Positions 7,158-21,831 are shown, numbered from the stretch's first letter. The stretch: 64,000 bases of DNA from Burkholderiaceae bacterium (GCA_019236735.1 JAFAIM010000014.1:1-64000); one strand, 5' to 3'. Translations and numbers: made by a program. Notes: generated from the sequence alone by a model not told the origin.

Positions 7158-9059
7158 AGCGATCGCGTCGATCTGCGATTGCAGTTCCAGCCAGTGCGCC
7201 TCGAGCGTATGCAGCGCGTCGTCAAGCTGTGCCCGTCGCTTGAGAGCCTGGCCGACGGAATCCGGGTCGCCCGTATAGAACTCCTCGGTTGCCAAGCGCC
7301 CGTCCAGCTCCCGGATTTCGTCGGTTAGGGATTGGATGCGCTGCTCGATTGCGGCCAGCCGGTTCTGCAGTGGGCGCCGAGCCTTTGCGAGCCGTTCCCG
7401 CTCACCAGCCGCGAGGCGACGCTGTTCGCTTCGGCGCAGCGGCGCCGCATCCGCGGTTTCCGGACTGCTCGGTACGCGCCGCCTCTCGATGACCCAGGCG
7501 GAGTAGTCGTCCAGATCGCCGTCGAACGGGCGCACACCGGCCTGGTCCACCAGCCAGAGCTGCTCAGCAGTGGCACGCAGAAGGTGGCGGTCGTGCGACA
7601 CCACCAGCAACGCACCTTCGAAGCAGGACAGCGCGACCGTCAGCGCCTCGCGCGTAGCCATATCCAGGTGGTTGGTCGGCTCATCCAGCACCAGCAGATT
7701 GGGTTTGCGCCAGACGAGCAGAGCCAGAGCGCAGCGAGCCCGCTCGCCACCGGACATCCGACCGACCGGCAGGGCCACGAGCTCCGCGCCGAAGCGGAAG
7801 CCGCCGAGGAAGTCGCGCAGCTCCTGTTCGCGTGCGTCCGGCGCAATGCGGCGCAGCAGCTGCAACGGGGTCTCGGCCGGATCGAGATCCTCTAGTTGAT
7901 GCTGGGCGAAGTAGCCGATCATGGTGCCGGCAGAGCGCCGCAGTTCGCCCTGGATCGCGGGTAGCTCACCAACGATCGCTTTGACCAGTGTCGACTTGCC
8001 GGCGCCGTTGACGCCCAGCACGCCGATGCGATCGCCTGCTCGCACCGACACCTGCACCTCGTTGAGCACGACCTTGTCGGCGTAGCCCAGGCGCAGGCCT
8101 TCGCCTTCGACCAGATGGGCGGGGAGCCGCAGCGGGTCGAAGAATTGGAATCTCCACTCGCGCTCCTCGCGCATCGGCTCGAGCTTTTCGATTCGTTCGA
8201 GCATCTTGATCCGGCTCTGCGCCTGGCGAGCCTTGGTTGGCTTGGCGCGAAAACGGTCGATGAAACTTTGCAGATGGGCGATCGTCTGCTGTTGGCGTCG
8301 CAGCTGCGCGCCGAGCTGCCGCTGCCTCGTCAGCCATGTGGTCTCGAAGGCGCTGTAGTTGCCCGCATAACGAACGATCGTCTCGCTCGCAACTTGCCAA
8401 ATCGTCCCGACACAACGGTCCAAGAATTCGCGGTCGTGCGACACCACGATCACCGTTGCGTTCAGGCGGCGCAGCCAGTTCTCCAGCCAGACGATCGAAT
8501 CCAGGTCCAGGTGGTTGGTCGGTTCGTCCAGCAGCAGCAGATCGGCAGGCTGCAGCAGCACGCGAGCGAGCGCCAGCCGATTGCGCTGGCCACCCGACAG
8601 CTCCACCAACGGTGCTCGCGCTTCGCTCGCCGACAGGCCGAGCCCGTCCAGGATCGCCATCGCCCGCGCACGGATCGCGCCCTCGTCCAACTCGGCAAGA
8701 TGCGCGTGAGCCGACGCGATCTGCAGGTCCTTGCTTTCGCCAGCTTCGCAGTCCAGCGCCTCGCGCACCTGCGCGTGCGCTTGCATCAGAGCGGAGTGAC
8801 CCGATAGCACGAAGTCGATCGCGCAGGCACCCTCGGCCACGATATCCTGGTCGATCCAACCGATCCGGTCCTGCGGGGGAGCTTCGACCGATCCGTCGTC
8901 AATCGCGACGCGTCCGAGAATCGCGGCGATCAGAGACGACTTGCCGCACCCGTTGGCGCCGACCAAACCGACTCGCTCGCCATCGGCGGCTGAGACGTTC
9001 ACATCGCGATAGAGGGTGCGCGCTCCGCGGTCGAGTCGCAATCCGGTCAGCCGCAGCAT
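7155..9059 (-). CDS. ABC-F family ATP-binding protein (YheS/Uup-like)
   Basis: Two ABC cassettes: GANGCGKSS, LSGGQRNRLALARVLL, LLLDEPTNHLDLDS; GVNGAGKST, MSGGERARCALALLV, LVLDEPTNHLDMATREAL. Confidence 0.95.
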   Translation of the reverse strand: MLRLTGLRLDRGARTLYRDVNVSAADGERVGLVGANGCGKSSLIAAILGRVAIDDGSVEAPPQDRIGWIDQDIVAEGACAIDFVLSGHSALMQAHAQVREALDCEAGESKDLQIASAHAHLAELDEGAIRARAMAILDGLGLSASEARAPLVELSGGQRNRLALARVLLQPADLLLLDEPTNHLDLDSIVWLENWLRRLNATVIVVSHDREFLDRCVGTIWQVASETIVRYAGNYSAFETTWLTRQRQLGAQLRRQQQTIAHLQSFIDRFRAKPTKARQAQSRIKMLERIEKLEPMREEREWRFQFFDPLRLPAHLVEGEGLRLGYADKVVLNEVQVSVRAGDRIGVLGVNGAGKSTLVKAIVGELPAIQGELRRSAGTMIGYFAQHQLEDLDPAETPLQLLRRIAPDAREQELRDFLGGFRFGAELVALPVGRMSGGERARCALALLVWRKPNLLVLDEPTNHLDMATREALTVALSCFEGALLVVSHDRHLLRATAEQLWLVDQAGVRPFDGDLDDYSAWVIERRRVPSSPETADAAPLRRSEQRRLAAGERERLAKARRPLQNRLAAIEQRIQSLTDEIRELDGRLATEEFYTGDPDSVGQALKRRAQLDDALHTLEAHWLELQSQIDAIA

Positions 9060-9062
9060 GCC

Positions 9063-9989
9063 TTATGCAGCAGCCGAACGCGGCGCAGATGCCTCTATGG
9101 GCAGGTCCTCGGCTTTGGCGAAGAGCACCATATCGTCGCCCGCGCTGGTGGTCGCCCAAACCACCGGCAGGCGCGGGTACTCGCGTTCGAAGGCAGCGCG
9201 GCCGTCTCCGACCTCTATCACGAGCAGGCCCTGCGCGTTCAGTCGCGTACGAGCCTGCGCCACCACGCGCCGCACCACGTCCAGCCCATCGGGGCCGCCG
9301 GCGAGTGCCAACGTCGGCTCGTGCGAGTATTCATGCGGCAGTTTCGCCAGCGCCTCGTCGGTGACATACGGGGGATTGCAAACAATCAGGTCGTAGCGCG
9401 AGGAGCCGAGGTTTTCGAACAGGTCCGATTCGATCACCCGGACACGCTCGCTCAACCCGTACTCTTCGACGTTATGCGTGGCCACTGCCAGCGCGTCGAC
9501 GGAGATGTCGACCGCATCGACCGCAGCGTCCGGGAATACGTCGGCGGCGATCACTGCGAGGCACCCCGATCCGGTGCCCAGGTCCAGCACCGAGCGCACA
9601 GTTGCCGGATCGGCAACCCACGGGCAAAGGCGGTCCTTCAGCAGCTCGGCGATAAAGGAGCGCGGGATGATCACGCGTGAGTCCACGTGGAAGTGGTAGC
9701 CCTGCAGCCAGGCCTCCCCCAGCAGGTACGCGACCGGCACCCGCTTCTTCACGCGGCGCTCGACCAGCTCGATCAGCGTGTTGATCTCGGCATGGGTCAA
9801 AAAGGCGTCCAGAAACATCTCCATGCGCTCGAAGGGCAGTTTGAGCGCGCGCGTTACGAGGAAGGCCGCCTCGTCGAACGCGTCGAGCTGGCCGTGCCCG
9901 AAGAATATCGGGCGCTCGCTGAAGCGCGTGACTGCGTAGCGCAGCACGTCACGCATCGAACGGAGATTGGCTTGGGCGTCGATCGTCAT
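9063..9989 (-). CDS. prmB: 50S ribosomal protein L3 N(5)-glutamine methyltransferase
   Basis: [16 protein letters not shown]...[33 protein letters not shown]. Confidence 0.93.
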   Translation of the reverse strand: MTIDAQANLRSMRDVLRYAVTRFSERPIFFGHGQLDAFDEAAFLVTRALKLPFERMEMFLDAFLTHAEINTLIELVERRVKKRVPVAYLLGEAWLQGYHFHVDSRVIIPRSFIAELLKDRLCPWVADPATVRSVLDLGTGSGCLAVIAADVFPDAAVDAVDISVDALAVATHNVEEYGLSERVRVIESDLFENLGSSRYDLIVCNPPYVTDEALAKLPHEYSHEPTLALAGGPDGLDVVRRVVAQARTRLNAQGLLVIEVGDGRAAFEREYPRLPVVWATTSAGDDMVLFAKAEDLPIEASAPRSAAA

Positions 9990-11143
9990 GTTGTCGCCCT
10001 CTGTTCAGCAGTTGCGTGAGCGAGCAGCAATTGGAGCGTGCGCTGATAGATGCGGACCAGCGGCTCGACATCCTCGATTCGCACGCGTTCGTCGACTTGA
10101 TGAATCGACGCATTGAGCGGGCCGAACTCGACGACCTGCGGGCAGATGCGGGCGAGAAAGCGTCCATCCGAGGTGCCGCCGGTGGTCGACAGTTGCGGGC
10201 GCCGCCCGGACACCTCGTGGATCGCGCGCGACACACAGTCGACCAGCTTTCCGGCTGGCGTCAGGAAGGGCTCCGCTCCCAGCGTCCATTGCAGCTCGTA
10301 GGCAAGCGCGTGCCGGTCGAGGATGCCCTCGACTCGCCGGCGCAGCTCGGCAGGAGCCGACGCCGGGGAAAAGCGCAGGTTGAACTGCATCTCGCAATGC
10401 CCTGGAATCACATTGCCCGCACCAGTGCCGCCATGCAAGTTCGAGACCTGGAAACTGGTCGCAGGGAAGTGCGCATCACCCTGGTCCCATTGTGTCGAGG
10501 CCAACTCGGCAAGCGCCGGGGCAAGCTGGTGGATCGGGTTGCGCGCCAGGTGCGGATACGCCACGTGGCCTTGCACGCCTCGCACCACGAGGCGACCCGA
10601 CAGCGACCCGCGACGGCCGTTCTTGATCGTGTCGCCCAACTCGCGAACCGAGGTCGGCTCTCCAACCAGGGTGAAGTCGACCAGCTGTCCGCGCGCCTGC
10701 AGTGCTTCGACGGCAGCGACGGTGCCGTCGGTCGCAGGGCCCTCCTCATCGGACGTGAGCAGCAGCGCGATCGCACCGGGATGCCGCGGGGATTCGCCCA
10801 CGAAACGCTCGGCCGCCACCACGAACGCTGCGATCGAAGTCTTCATGTCGGCACTACCGCGACCGTACAGCCAACCCTCCCGCACCGAGGGGACGAACGG
10901 CTCGCAGCTCCACGCTTCGCGCGGGCCGGCCGGGACGACGTCGGTATGCCCAACGAACACGAACAGCGGGCGGCCGCTGCCTCGCTGCAGCCACAGGTTG
11001 CGCGTGCCGTTGCGATCGAAGGTTTCGGCCCGAAAGCCCGCTCCGGCCAGCCGGTCGGCGATCAGCGGCTGGCAGCCGCAATCGTCCGGCGTCACGGACG
11101 GCCGCGCGATCAGCTGTTGTGCGAGTTCGAGCGCGGCCGACAC
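9986..11143 (-). CDS. dapE: Succinyl-diaminopimelate desuccinylase
   Basis: [22 protein letters not shown]...[11 protein letters not shown]...[13 protein letters not shown]. Confidence 0.95.
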   Translation of the reverse strand: MSAALELAQQLIARPSVTPDDCGCQPLIADRLAGAGFRAETFDRNGTRNLWLQRGSGRPLFVFVGHTDVVPAGPREAWSCEPFVPSVREGWLYGRGSADMKTSIAAFVVAAERFVGESPRHPGAIALLLTSDEEGPATDGTVAAVEALQARGQLVDFTLVGEPTSVRELGDTIKNGRRGSLSGRLVVRGVQGHVAYPHLARNPIHQLAPALAELASTQWDQGDAHFPATSFQVSNLHGGTGAGNVIPGHCEMQFNLRFSPASAPAELRRRVEGILDRHALAYELQWTLGAEPFLTPAGKLVDCVSRAIHEVSGRRPQLSTTGGTSDGRFLARICPQVVEFGPLNASIHQVDERVRIEDVEPLVRIYQRTLQLLLAHATAEQRATT

Positions 11144-11155
11144 CCGGATCCAAAC

Positions 11156-12298
11156 CTAGATGTTGAGGGTGAATTCGCTGAACGAAGACGCATCGGGGGC
11201 CGGCTTGGCGGCGGCGTCCCGCTTCACGACGGGCTTGCCCGCGTTGTTGATCAGCCATAGCAGGTTGTTCTTCGAATCCGCTGCGGCCAGTGCGTCCTCG
11301 CGGGTGATCGTGTCCTTCTGCAGCAGTTCGTACAGACTCTGCTCGAACGATCGGCTCTCGGGATCGAGGCTCTGCTCCATCGATTCCTTGATGGCTGGGA
11401 CGTCGCCGCGCGCGATCAACTCGTTCGCGTGGCCGCCGTTCATCAGGATCTCGACGGCGGGTACGCGGCGACCCTGACGCGAGCGAACCAGCCGCTGCGA
11501 AACGACCGCGCGCAGCGCAACTGCCATGTCCTGGAACAGGGCGAAGCGCGACTCGGTCGGGTAAAAACTGATCACCCGATTGAGCGCGTGGGCGCTGTTG
11601 GTCGCGTGCAGCGTGGCCACCACCATATGGCCGGACATCGCATAGGCGAGCGCCGCGGTCATCGTGTCGCGATCGCGGATCTCGCCGATGAACAGCACGT
11701 CGGGCGCCTGCCGCATCGCGTTTTTCAGCGCGTGCTCGAGCGTGTGGGTATCGGCGCCGATCTCGCGCTGGTTCACGATCGATTTCTTGTTGCGGAACAG
11801 GAACTCGATCGGATCCTCGAACGTCAGGATGTGCCCGGTGGCCAGTTCGTTGCGGTGGTCCAACATCGACGCGATCGTTGTGGATTTGCCGGATCCGGCC
11901 GCGCCGACAACCAGAATAAGACCGCGCCGCTCCATCGCGAGGTCTTTCAGCACTTCGGGCAGCATCAGTTCTTCCATGCGCGGGATCTCGTGCGGAATGT
12001 ACCGGATCACCGCCGAAACCGAGCCGCGCTGCAGGAACGCGCTCAATCGGAAGCTGCCGACGCCCTGCACCGGCAGGCCGACGTTCAATTCGCGATTGCG
12101 CTCGAGCTCGCGAAACTGCGCATCCGACAGGCGCTCGGTGAGCAGCGCGACCACTGCTTGCTGCTGCAGCCGCTCCTGATTGATCGGTACGCACACGCCG
12201 TTGATCTTCACCGTGATCGGCGAGCCGGCCGAGACGAACAGGTCCGATGCGTTCTTCTCCGCCATCAGTTGGAACAAGCGCTCCAGCGTCATGGTCAT
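11156..12298 (-). CDS. pilU: Type IV pilus retraction ATPase paralogue PilU
   Basis: [56 protein letters not shown]. Confidence 0.9.
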   Translation of the reverse strand: MTMTLERLFQLMAEKNASDLFVSAGSPITVKINGVCVPINQERLQQQAVVALLTERLSDAQFRELERNRELNVGLPVQGVGSFRLSAFLQRGSVSAVIRYIPHEIPRMEELMLPEVLKDLAMERRGLILVVGAAGSGKSTTIASMLDHRNELATGHILTFEDPIEFLFRNKKSIVNQREIGADTHTLEHALKNAMRQAPDVLFIGEIRDRDTMTAALAYAMSGHMVVATLHATNSAHALNRVISFYPTESRFALFQDMAVALRAVVSQRLVRSRQGRRVPAVEILMNGGHANELIARGDVPAIKESMEQSLDPESRSFEQSLYELLQKDTITREDALAAADSKNNLLWLINNAGKPVVKRDAAAKPAPDASSFSEFTLNI

Positions 12299-13149
12299 CC
12301 CTCTCGAAGCTCATCGGCTCCGGCGAGCCGAAGAAGGTCGTTAATCGCGGTCTTCGCACGGGTCTGCGCGTCGACGCGCTTGACGATCACCGCGCAGTAC
12401 AGGCTGTGCGTGCCGTCGCGGGCCGGCAGACTGCCCGGCACGACCACCGCGCCACGGGGCACCCTGCCGTACAGGATTCTGCCGCTTTCGCGATCGTAAA
12501 TGCGCGTGCTCGCGCCGATGTACACGCCCATCGACAGTACGGCATCCTGCTCGACGATCACTCCTTCGACCACTTCGGAGCGGGCGCCGATGAAGCAATT
12601 GTCCTCGATCACGGTCGGAGCCGCCTGCACGGGCTCCAACACCCCGCCGATGCCGACCCCGCCGGACAGGTGCACGTTGCGGCCGATCTGCGCGCAGGAG
12701 CCGACGGTGGCCCAGGTATCGACCATCGTTCCTTCGTCGACGTAGGCGCCGATGTTGATGAACGAGGGCATCAATACGACGTTGCGCGCAACGTAGGCGC
12801 CGCGCCGGGCCACCGCCGGCGGGACGACGCGCACGCCGCTGGCACGGAACCGCTCGGAGTCGAAGCGGGTGAATTTGCCGTCGACCTTATCGTAGAAGCG
12901 CAGCGGATCGGCTTCGCCCCCGCTTCCCATCACGACGTTGTCGCGCAGCCGGAACGACAGCAGCACCGCCTTCTTCAGCCACTGATGTACCACCCAGTTG
13001 CCATCGATTTTCTCGGCAACCCGCAGCCGCCCACTGTCCAGTTCCTCCAGCGCCGCCTCGATCGCGTCGCGCAGCCCCGCGGGCGCGGACGACGCCGTCA
13101 GCGCTGTGCGTTGCTCCCAGGCCCGTTCGATGACGTCTTCGATCGACAC
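12295..13149 (-). CDS. dapD: 2,3,4,5-tetrahydropyridine-2,6-dicarboxylate N-succinyltransferase
   Basis: [49 protein letters not shown] start ([14 protein letters not shown]) within ORF 12295..13320. Confidence 0.95.
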   Translation of the reverse strand: MSIEDVIERAWEQRTALTASSAPAGLRDAIEAALEELDSGRLRVAEKIDGNWVVHQWLKKAVLLSFRLRDNVVMGSGGEADPLRFYDKVDGKFTRFDSERFRASGVRVVPPAVARRGAYVARNVVLMPSFINIGAYVDEGTMVDTWATVGSCAQIGRNVHLSGGVGIGGVLEPVQAAPTVIEDNCFIGARSEVVEGVIVEQDAVLSMGVYIGASTRIYDRESGRILYGRVPRGAVVVPGSLPARDGTHSLYCAVIVKRVDAQTRAKTAINDLLRLAGADELREG

Positions 13150-13189
13150 GTCTTCTCTTCCTGGCTCCCGCCGCAAGCTCCTCGACCCT

Positions 13190-14428
13190 TCAGAGGGCGC
13201 CGGTGGCGAGCGGCACCACCGTCTCGGCGCGGGCTTCACCGCCGCTACCGGCGCAGCGCACGATGCGCAGCGCTGCTTCCTGCACTTGCGACTCCTCGGC
13301 CACCAGGGCGATGCGGACAAAGCCGGAGCCGGGATTGATGCCGTCGACTTCGCGCCCCAGGAAGCTTCCGGGAAGCACTGTCACATTGCATTGCTCGTAT
13401 AAAGTGCGGGCGAACAGGCGGTCGTCGCCCGGTGCGCGGGCCCACAGGAAGAAACCACCCTCGGGCGCCGAGGTCGGCAGCACCGCTGCAATCGCGGACG
13501 TGACCTGAGCGAATTTGGCAGCGTAGCGACGGCGGCTCTCTGCCACGTGCGTCTCGTCGTTCCAGGCTGCGATGCTGGCCGCCTGCACGGCAGGGTTCAT
13601 CGCACAGCCGTGATACGTGCGATAACGCAGAAACGCCGCGATCAGACGCGCGTCGCCGGCAACGAAACCCGATCGCAGCCCCGGAACGCTGGAGCGCTTG
13701 GACAGACTGCCAAAAACCACGATCCGCTCGAAGCCGTCGCGACCGACTTCGGCAGCCGCCTGCAGCGCTCCGAGCGGCGGCCGCGCGGGATCAGGGTAGA
13801 TCTCCGAATAGCATTCATCGCTGGCGATCACGAAGCCATAGCGGTCGGCCTGCTCGAACAGGTCGCGCCACTCGGAAAGCGGGATCACCGCTCCGGTCGG
13901 GTTGCCGGGCGAGCACACGTAGACCAGGCGCACGTTGCGCCACTGTAGCGGGCCGAGGCGGTCGAACGCCATTTTCAATGCCGTTTGCGGTGTCACCGGT
14001 AGATACAGGGGCTCGGCGCCGGCCAACAGGGCGGCGCCCTCGTAGATCTGGTAGCCCGGGTTGGGCACGACGACCCTCTGCGTGCCCCGTGCATCCAGCA
14101 TTGCTTGCGCGAACGCGAACAGCGCTTCACGCGAACCGCTCACCGGCAACACCTGAGCGAGCGGCTCCAGCCTCGACAATCGATAGCGGCGCACCAGCCA
14201 CTGCCCGATCGCGAGCCGAAGCGCTTCCGAGCCGGCCGTCTTCGGGTAGCTGGAGATCGACGGCAACGCCTCGACCAGGGCTTCGAGCACCACACGCGGC
14301 GCAGCGTGTTTGGGCTCGCCGATCGAAAGATCGATCGGCGCCAGGTGCGCCGGCGCAACGCAGCCGGCCAGCAACGAGCGCAGGCGCTCGAACGGGTACG
14401 GTTGCAGGCGGTCGAGAAGCGGGTTCAT
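13190..14428 (-). CDS. dapC: Succinyldiaminopimelate aminotransferase (class I/II PLP)
   Basis: [33 protein letters not shown]; adjacent to dapD and dapE. Confidence 0.92.
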   Translation of the reverse strand: MNPLLDRLQPYPFERLRSLLAGCVAPAHLAPIDLSIGEPKHAAPRVVLEALVEALPSISSYPKTAGSEALRLAIGQWLVRRYRLSRLEPLAQVLPVSGSREALFAFAQAMLDARGTQRVVVPNPGYQIYEGAALLAGAEPLYLPVTPQTALKMAFDRLGPLQWRNVRLVYVCSPGNPTGAVIPLSEWRDLFEQADRYGFVIASDECYSEIYPDPARPPLGALQAAAEVGRDGFERIVVFGSLSKRSSVPGLRSGFVAGDARLIAAFLRYRTYHGCAMNPAVQAASIAAWNDETHVAESRRRYAAKFAQVTSAIAAVLPTSAPEGGFFLWARAPGDDRLFARTLYEQCNVTVLPGSFLGREVDGINPGSGFVRIALVAEESQVQEAALRIVRCAGSGGEARAETVVPLATGAL

Positions 14429-14850
14429 CCGGTCGGCTCAAGTGCGTTCGCTGCGTCGACCGGGCCGAGCTGCACGTACGGCGCCGGCTTCCAGCCGCGC
14501 TTGCGGTGTTCGACCACAACCGTGGTCGTGATCCCGCCTCGCACGTTCCAGCGCGAGGTCAGCCGGATGAAGCGCGGCTGCAGCGCCGCTTTCAGATCGT
14601 CCACTACCTGGTTGGTCACCGCCTCATGGAAAGCCCCCTGGTCGCGAAAGGACCAGACGTACAGCTTCAGGCTCTTGAGCTCCACGTTGCGCCGGTCGGG
14701 AACGTACTGCAGCACCAGGGTGGCGAAGTCCGGCTGCCCGGTCAAGGGACACAAACAGGTGAACTCGGGCAGCTCGATGTGGATCAGGTAGTCGCGCGCC
14801 GGGTTCGGATTGGGAAACGTCTCGAGCTGGCGACTCGGGCGCGTACTCAT
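14425..14850 (-). CDS. queF: NADPH-dependent 7-cyano-7-deazaguanine reductase
   Basis: [53 protein letters not shown]. Confidence 0.95.
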   Translation of the reverse strand: MSTRPSRQLETFPNPNPARDYLIHIELPEFTCLCPLTGQPDFATLVLQYVPDRRNVELKSLKLYVWSFRDQGAFHEAVTNQVVDDLKAALQPRFIRLTSRWNVRGGITTTVVVEHRKRGWKPAPYVQLGPVDAANALEPTG

Positions 14851-14900
14851 CGGACGGGGTCACCCGAAATGATTCGATATGATGCCACACGCTTCGAAGC

Positions 14901-15085
14901 TAGTGTCCTGAGTCGGAGGTTCGTCGAACAATGCCTACAAGATCGGAGCTGGTTCCAAAAATGTCGAAATCGGTGTCGGGCGCGAAGCCGTGCGGAGCCG
15001 GGTTCGGGACCCGGCGAGCACGGCGACAAAGCCCGGTGTCGATTCTCGACATTTTTGTGCGACGAACTTCCGACTCAGGACACTA
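14901..15085. repeat. 185-bp palindromic MITE-like element with 26-bp terminal inverted repeats
   Basis: Left TAGTGTCCTGAGTCGGAGGTTCGTCG; right reverse complement TAGTGTCCTGAGTCGGAAGTTCGTCG; internal hairpin GCCGTGC-GGA-GCCGGGTTCGGGACCCGGC-GA-GCACGGC. Confidence 0.88.
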
Positions 15086-15106
15086 GGGTTTGTAGAAGGC
15101 AAGCAC

Positions 15107-18100
15107 GTGCAGCTCAGGCAGATCAAGCTGGCCGGTTTCAAGTCGTTCGTCGATCCGAGCCAGATCGACGTTCCCGGACGCCTGGTCGGGGTGGTTGGAC
15201 CGAACGGGTGCGGAAAGTCCAACGTGATCGATGCGGTGCGCTGGGTGCTGGGCGAGAGCAAAGCGGCCGAGCTGCGCGGCGAGTCGATGCAGGACGTGAT
15301 CTTCAACGGCGCGGCCAGCCGGCCGGCGTGCGGCCGCGCCAGCGTCGAACTGCTGTTCGACAACAGCGTAGGTCGCGTCCAGGGCGAATGGGGTCGTTTC
15401 AGCGAGCTGTCGGTGAAGCGGATCCTGACACGGGACGGTGACTCGGCGTATCTGATCAACCAGCGCCAGGTGCGCCGGCGCGATGTGCACGACCTGTTCC
15501 TGGGAACCGGGCTCGGGCCGCGAGCGTACGCGATCATCGGCCAGGGAATGATCTCGCGCCTGGTAGAGGCACGCCCGGAGGAGTTACGCGTGTACCTGGA
15601 GGAAGCCGCCGGCGTCTCCAAGTACAAGGAGCGGCGCCGCGAGACGGAAGCCCGTTTGCGCGATGCGCGCGACAACCTGGGGCGCGTGGGTGACATCCTG
15701 CGCGAGTTGGACGAGCGAGTCGTGCACCTGGAGCACCAGGCCGAGCTGGCGCGACAATACCGCGACCTGACGCAACGTCACGGCGACGCCCAGACGATGC
15801 TGTGGCTGCTGCGGCTGCGTGATTCGCGCGCGCAGCAGGGGCGCGCCGCGCGCGAGGTCGAACAAGCAGAGGCAGCAATCGAAGCGCATCGCGCCGAGCT
15901 CAGTGCGCTGCAACGCAAGCTGGAAGAGGAGCGCTCGGCCCATTTTGCGGCCGCTGAGGCTACCCATGGAACGCATGGCGATCTGCTCGAGGTGAACGCG
16001 CAGATCGCGCAACTGGAAGCCGAGATCCGTCTGGTCGCCGACAGCCGGACCCGCCTGTCCTCGCAGATCGCAGGAACCGTCGACCGACGCGGGCAGCGCG
16101 AGCAGGAGCAGACGCGCCTGAGGCAGCGCGCGTCGGAGCTGGAAGCTTCCATCGACCAGATGGGCGCACAGCACGAGCAGGCATGCGCTGCCGGCACCGA
16201 ACACGACTCCCAGTTGCCCGGACTCGAGCAGGCCTACCACGACGCACGCGAGGCGTTGACGCAGGCGCGCTCGCACGCTGCGCGCGCCGCACAGGCCATC
16301 GAGGGAGCAGCGCAACAGGGACGCTCGGTGGACGAGCAGCTCGCAACGCTGGGGCAGCGCCGGGAGCGGTTGGGCGAGGAGCGCGAACAGCTCGAATCGT
16401 TCGATCAGGGCCGCCTAGATGCGCTGCAGCTGGAAGCGACGCGCCTGGACGCCCAGCTGCAGGAGCGCATGCGCGGCGAACGCGCTGCCGAGGAACAGCG
16501 CACGCAACTCGAATCGGAACGCGCAGCGGCCGGTGAGGAGAAGACCCGCGCTGCCGAAACGCTGGCACGGATGCAGGCCCGATTGCATGCGCTGAGCGAT
16601 CTGCAGGCCAATGTGGAAGCCGACGAACGCCTCGATCCTTGGCTGCACACCCACGGGCTGGATACCCTGCCAAGGCTGCTCAGCCGCCTCGAGGTGGAAA
16701 GCGGCTGGGAGACCGCCTTCGAAGCGGTGCTGCGCGAGCGCATCGAGGCGATCGAGGTTGGGAGCCTGGACTCGGTCGCCGCTTTCGATGTCGCCGCACC
16801 GCCCGCGCGGGTCGCCTTTTACTGCGTCGGCGACGCCTCCAATTTGCCGTCGCTGCCGCCGGGCTTGGCGCCGCTCTCCGCCAAACTGAGCAGCGACGCC
16901 TCGCCGCTGGCGGGCGTGATGCGCGAATGGCTGGCGGGGGTCTACGCCGCGCCCGACCTGCGCAGCGCGCTGCAGCAGCGCCACCTACTGCCGCCCGGCT
17001 CCGAGCTGGTGGTGCAGGCGGGCCACAGGATCGGCCGGCAGGCGGTGCGCTTCTACGCGCCGGATGACCGCAAGGCAGGGTTGCTGGGGCGGCGGTTGGA
17101 GATCGAGAACCTGCAGCGAAGCATCAAAGCGCAGCATCTGATCGAAGAGCAGGCGACCGCGCACCTGGCGCGCGTGGAGTCGCAACTGCGGCACGCCCAG
17201 GAACTGGCCCAATCGGAACGCGCCGCCACTGAGCGGCTGCGCTCGCAACTGCACGAAGCCCAGCTGGAGGCGGTTCGCTTGGGTGAATCGCAACAGAGCA
17301 TGCAGGCGCGGCGCGAACAGGTCGATCGCGAGCTCGAAGAGATCGGAGCGCACGCGGGCGCGCTCGAACAGCAGCGGGTCGATGCCAACAAGCTGTTCGA
17401 GGAACTCGACCAGGCGCTGGGCGCGCGGCAGCAGGAGGCGGAGACGGCGCGTGTCCAATACGAGGCGGCCGAACGCGAGCTGCGTCGGGCGCGCGAAGCC
17501 TCGCAGCACCTGCAGGTTGAGCGGCAGCGGTTGCAGATCGAGCTCGATATGGCGCGCGAGCGCCAGGCCGACATCGGAAACGCGACGCGCGAGGCGATCC
17601 AGGAGGGCGAGCGCCTCGACGCGGAACTGGAGCAGGCACGCCTCGAGCTGGCGCGCCTCGACGACAGCGCTGCGCGCGAAGGGCTCGAGCAGTGGCTGCA
17701 ACGCCGCATCGCCGCGGAGGCAGCGCTGCGCGATGCCAGAAAGCGACAGGACGAACTGGCCGAGAGCTTGCGCAGTCTGGACGAGCAGCGCCTGAGCCTG
17801 GAACGTGAGCTGCCGCCGCGCATCGATCGTGTGACCGATCTGAAGTTGAAGGAGCAGGCCGCGCGACTGGCGGCCGAACAGTTCGAACAGCAACTCGCGG
17901 AGGCCGGAGCGGACCCGCAGACGCTGGCGGCGCGGCTGGAGCGAGGAACCAGCGCCTCGTCGCTGCAGGCGGAGATCGCGCGCCTTGCGCAATCGATCGA
18001 AGAGCTCGGCGCGGTGAATCTGGCGGCGCTGGAGGAGCTGGAGTCGGCGCGTGAGCGCCGCCAGTTCCTGCAATCGCAGTCGAGCGACTTGCAAGCGGCG

Positions 18101-18631
18101 ATCGCGACGCTGGAGGATGCGATCCGCAAGATCGATCGCGAGACCCGCGAAATGCTCCGCTCGACATTCGAACAGGTCAACCGGTATTTCGGGGAGCTCT
18201 TTCCACGCCTGTTCGGCGGTGGCGATGCGCGGCTGCTGATGACCGGCGAAGAGATCCTCGACGCCGGAGTGCAGGTCATGGCGCAGCCTCCCGGCAAGCG
18301 CAACAGCACGATCCATCTGCTCTCCGGAGGTGAGAAGGCGATGGCTGCAACGGCGCTGGTGTTCGCCCTTTTCAAGCTGAACCCGGCTCCATTTTGTCTG
18401 CTCGACGAAGTCGATGCTCCGCTGGACGAAGCCAATACGGAGCGGTTCTGCGATCTGGTGCGGTCGATGACGGAGCAGACCCAGTTTTTGTTCATCACCC
18501 ACAACAAGATCGCGATGGAGATGGCCGAACAGCTGGTCGGAGTCACGATGCAGGAACAGGGCGTGTCGCGTATCGTCGCGGTCGATATCGACGACGCCGT
18601 GAAGCTGGCGGCAGCTGCAGAGGCTGCTTAG
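15107..18631 (+). CDS. smc: Chromosome segregation protein SMC
   Basis: GTG start MQLRQIKLAGFKSFVDP; GPNGCGKSNVIDAVRWVLGE; C-terminal LSGGEKAMAATALVFALFKLNPAPFCLLDEVDAPLDEAN. Confidence 0.95.
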   Translation: MQLRQIKLAGFKSFVDPSQIDVPGRLVGVVGPNGCGKSNVIDAVRWVLGESKAAELRGESMQDVIFNGAASRPACGRASVELLFDNSVGRVQGEWGRFSELSVKRILTRDGDSAYLINQRQVRRRDVHDLFLGTGLGPRAYAIIGQGMISRLVEARPEELRVYLEEAAGVSKYKERRRETEARLRDARDNLGRVGDILRELDERVVHLEHQAELARQYRDLTQRHGDAQTMLWLLRLRDSRAQQGRAAREVEQAEAAIEAHRAELSALQRKLEEERSAHFAAAEATHGTHGDLLEVNAQIAQLEAEIRLVADSRTRLSSQIAGTVDRRGQREQEQTRLRQRASELEASIDQMGAQHEQACAAGTEHDSQLPGLEQAYHDAREALTQARSHAARAAQAIEGAAQQGRSVDEQLATLGQRRERLGEEREQLESFDQGRLDALQLEATRLDAQLQERMRGERAAEEQRTQLESERAAAGEEKTRAAETLARMQARLHALSDLQANVEADERLDPWLHTHGLDTLPRLLSRLEVESGWETAFEAVLRERIEAIEVGSLDSVAAFDVAAPPARVAFYCVGDASNLPSLPPGLAPLSAKLSSDASPLAGVMREWLAGVYAAPDLRSALQQRHLLPPGSELVVQAGHRIGRQAVRFYAPDDRKAGLLGRRLEIENLQRSIKAQHLIEEQATAHLARVESQLRHAQELAQSERAATERLRSQLHEAQLEAVRLGESQQSMQARREQVDRELEEIGAHAGALEQQRVDANKLFEELDQALGARQQEAETARVQYEAAERELRRAREASQHLQVERQRLQIELDMARERQADIGNATREAIQEGERLDAELEQARLELARLDDSAAREGLEQWLQRRIAAEAALRDARKRQDELAESLRSLDEQRLSLERELPPRIDRVTDLKLKEQAARLAAEQFEQQLAEAGADPQTLAARLERGTSASSLQAEIARLAQSIEELGAVNLAALEELESARERRQFLQSQSSDLQAAIATLEDAIRKIDRETREMLRSTFEQVNRYFGELFPRLFGGGDARLLMTGEEILDAGVQVMAQPPGKRNSTIHLLSGGEKAMAATALVFALFKLNPAPFCLLDEVDAPLDEANTERFCDLVRSMTEQTQFLFITHNKIAMEMAEQLVGVTMQEQGVSRIVAVDIDDAVKLAAAAEAA

Positions 18632-18653
18632 TGTCCTAAGTCGGAAGTTCGTC
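18629..18653 (+). repeat. Solo/degenerate copy of the TAGTGTCCTGAGTCGGAAGTTCGTC repeat
   Basis: tagtgtcctaagtcggaagttcgtc, one mismatch to the 14901..15085 element end; first three bases are the smc stop codon. Confidence 0.85.
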
Positions 18654-18666
18654 CCAAATCGACGCC

Positions 18667-21821
<3,155 letters not shown>

Positions 21822-21831
21822 TCCGGCAGCC

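Noticed and set aside
10016-12499. Plus-strand ORFs of 414 and 356 aa
   Set aside because: Opposite strand of dapE and pilU, which are clearly genuine.
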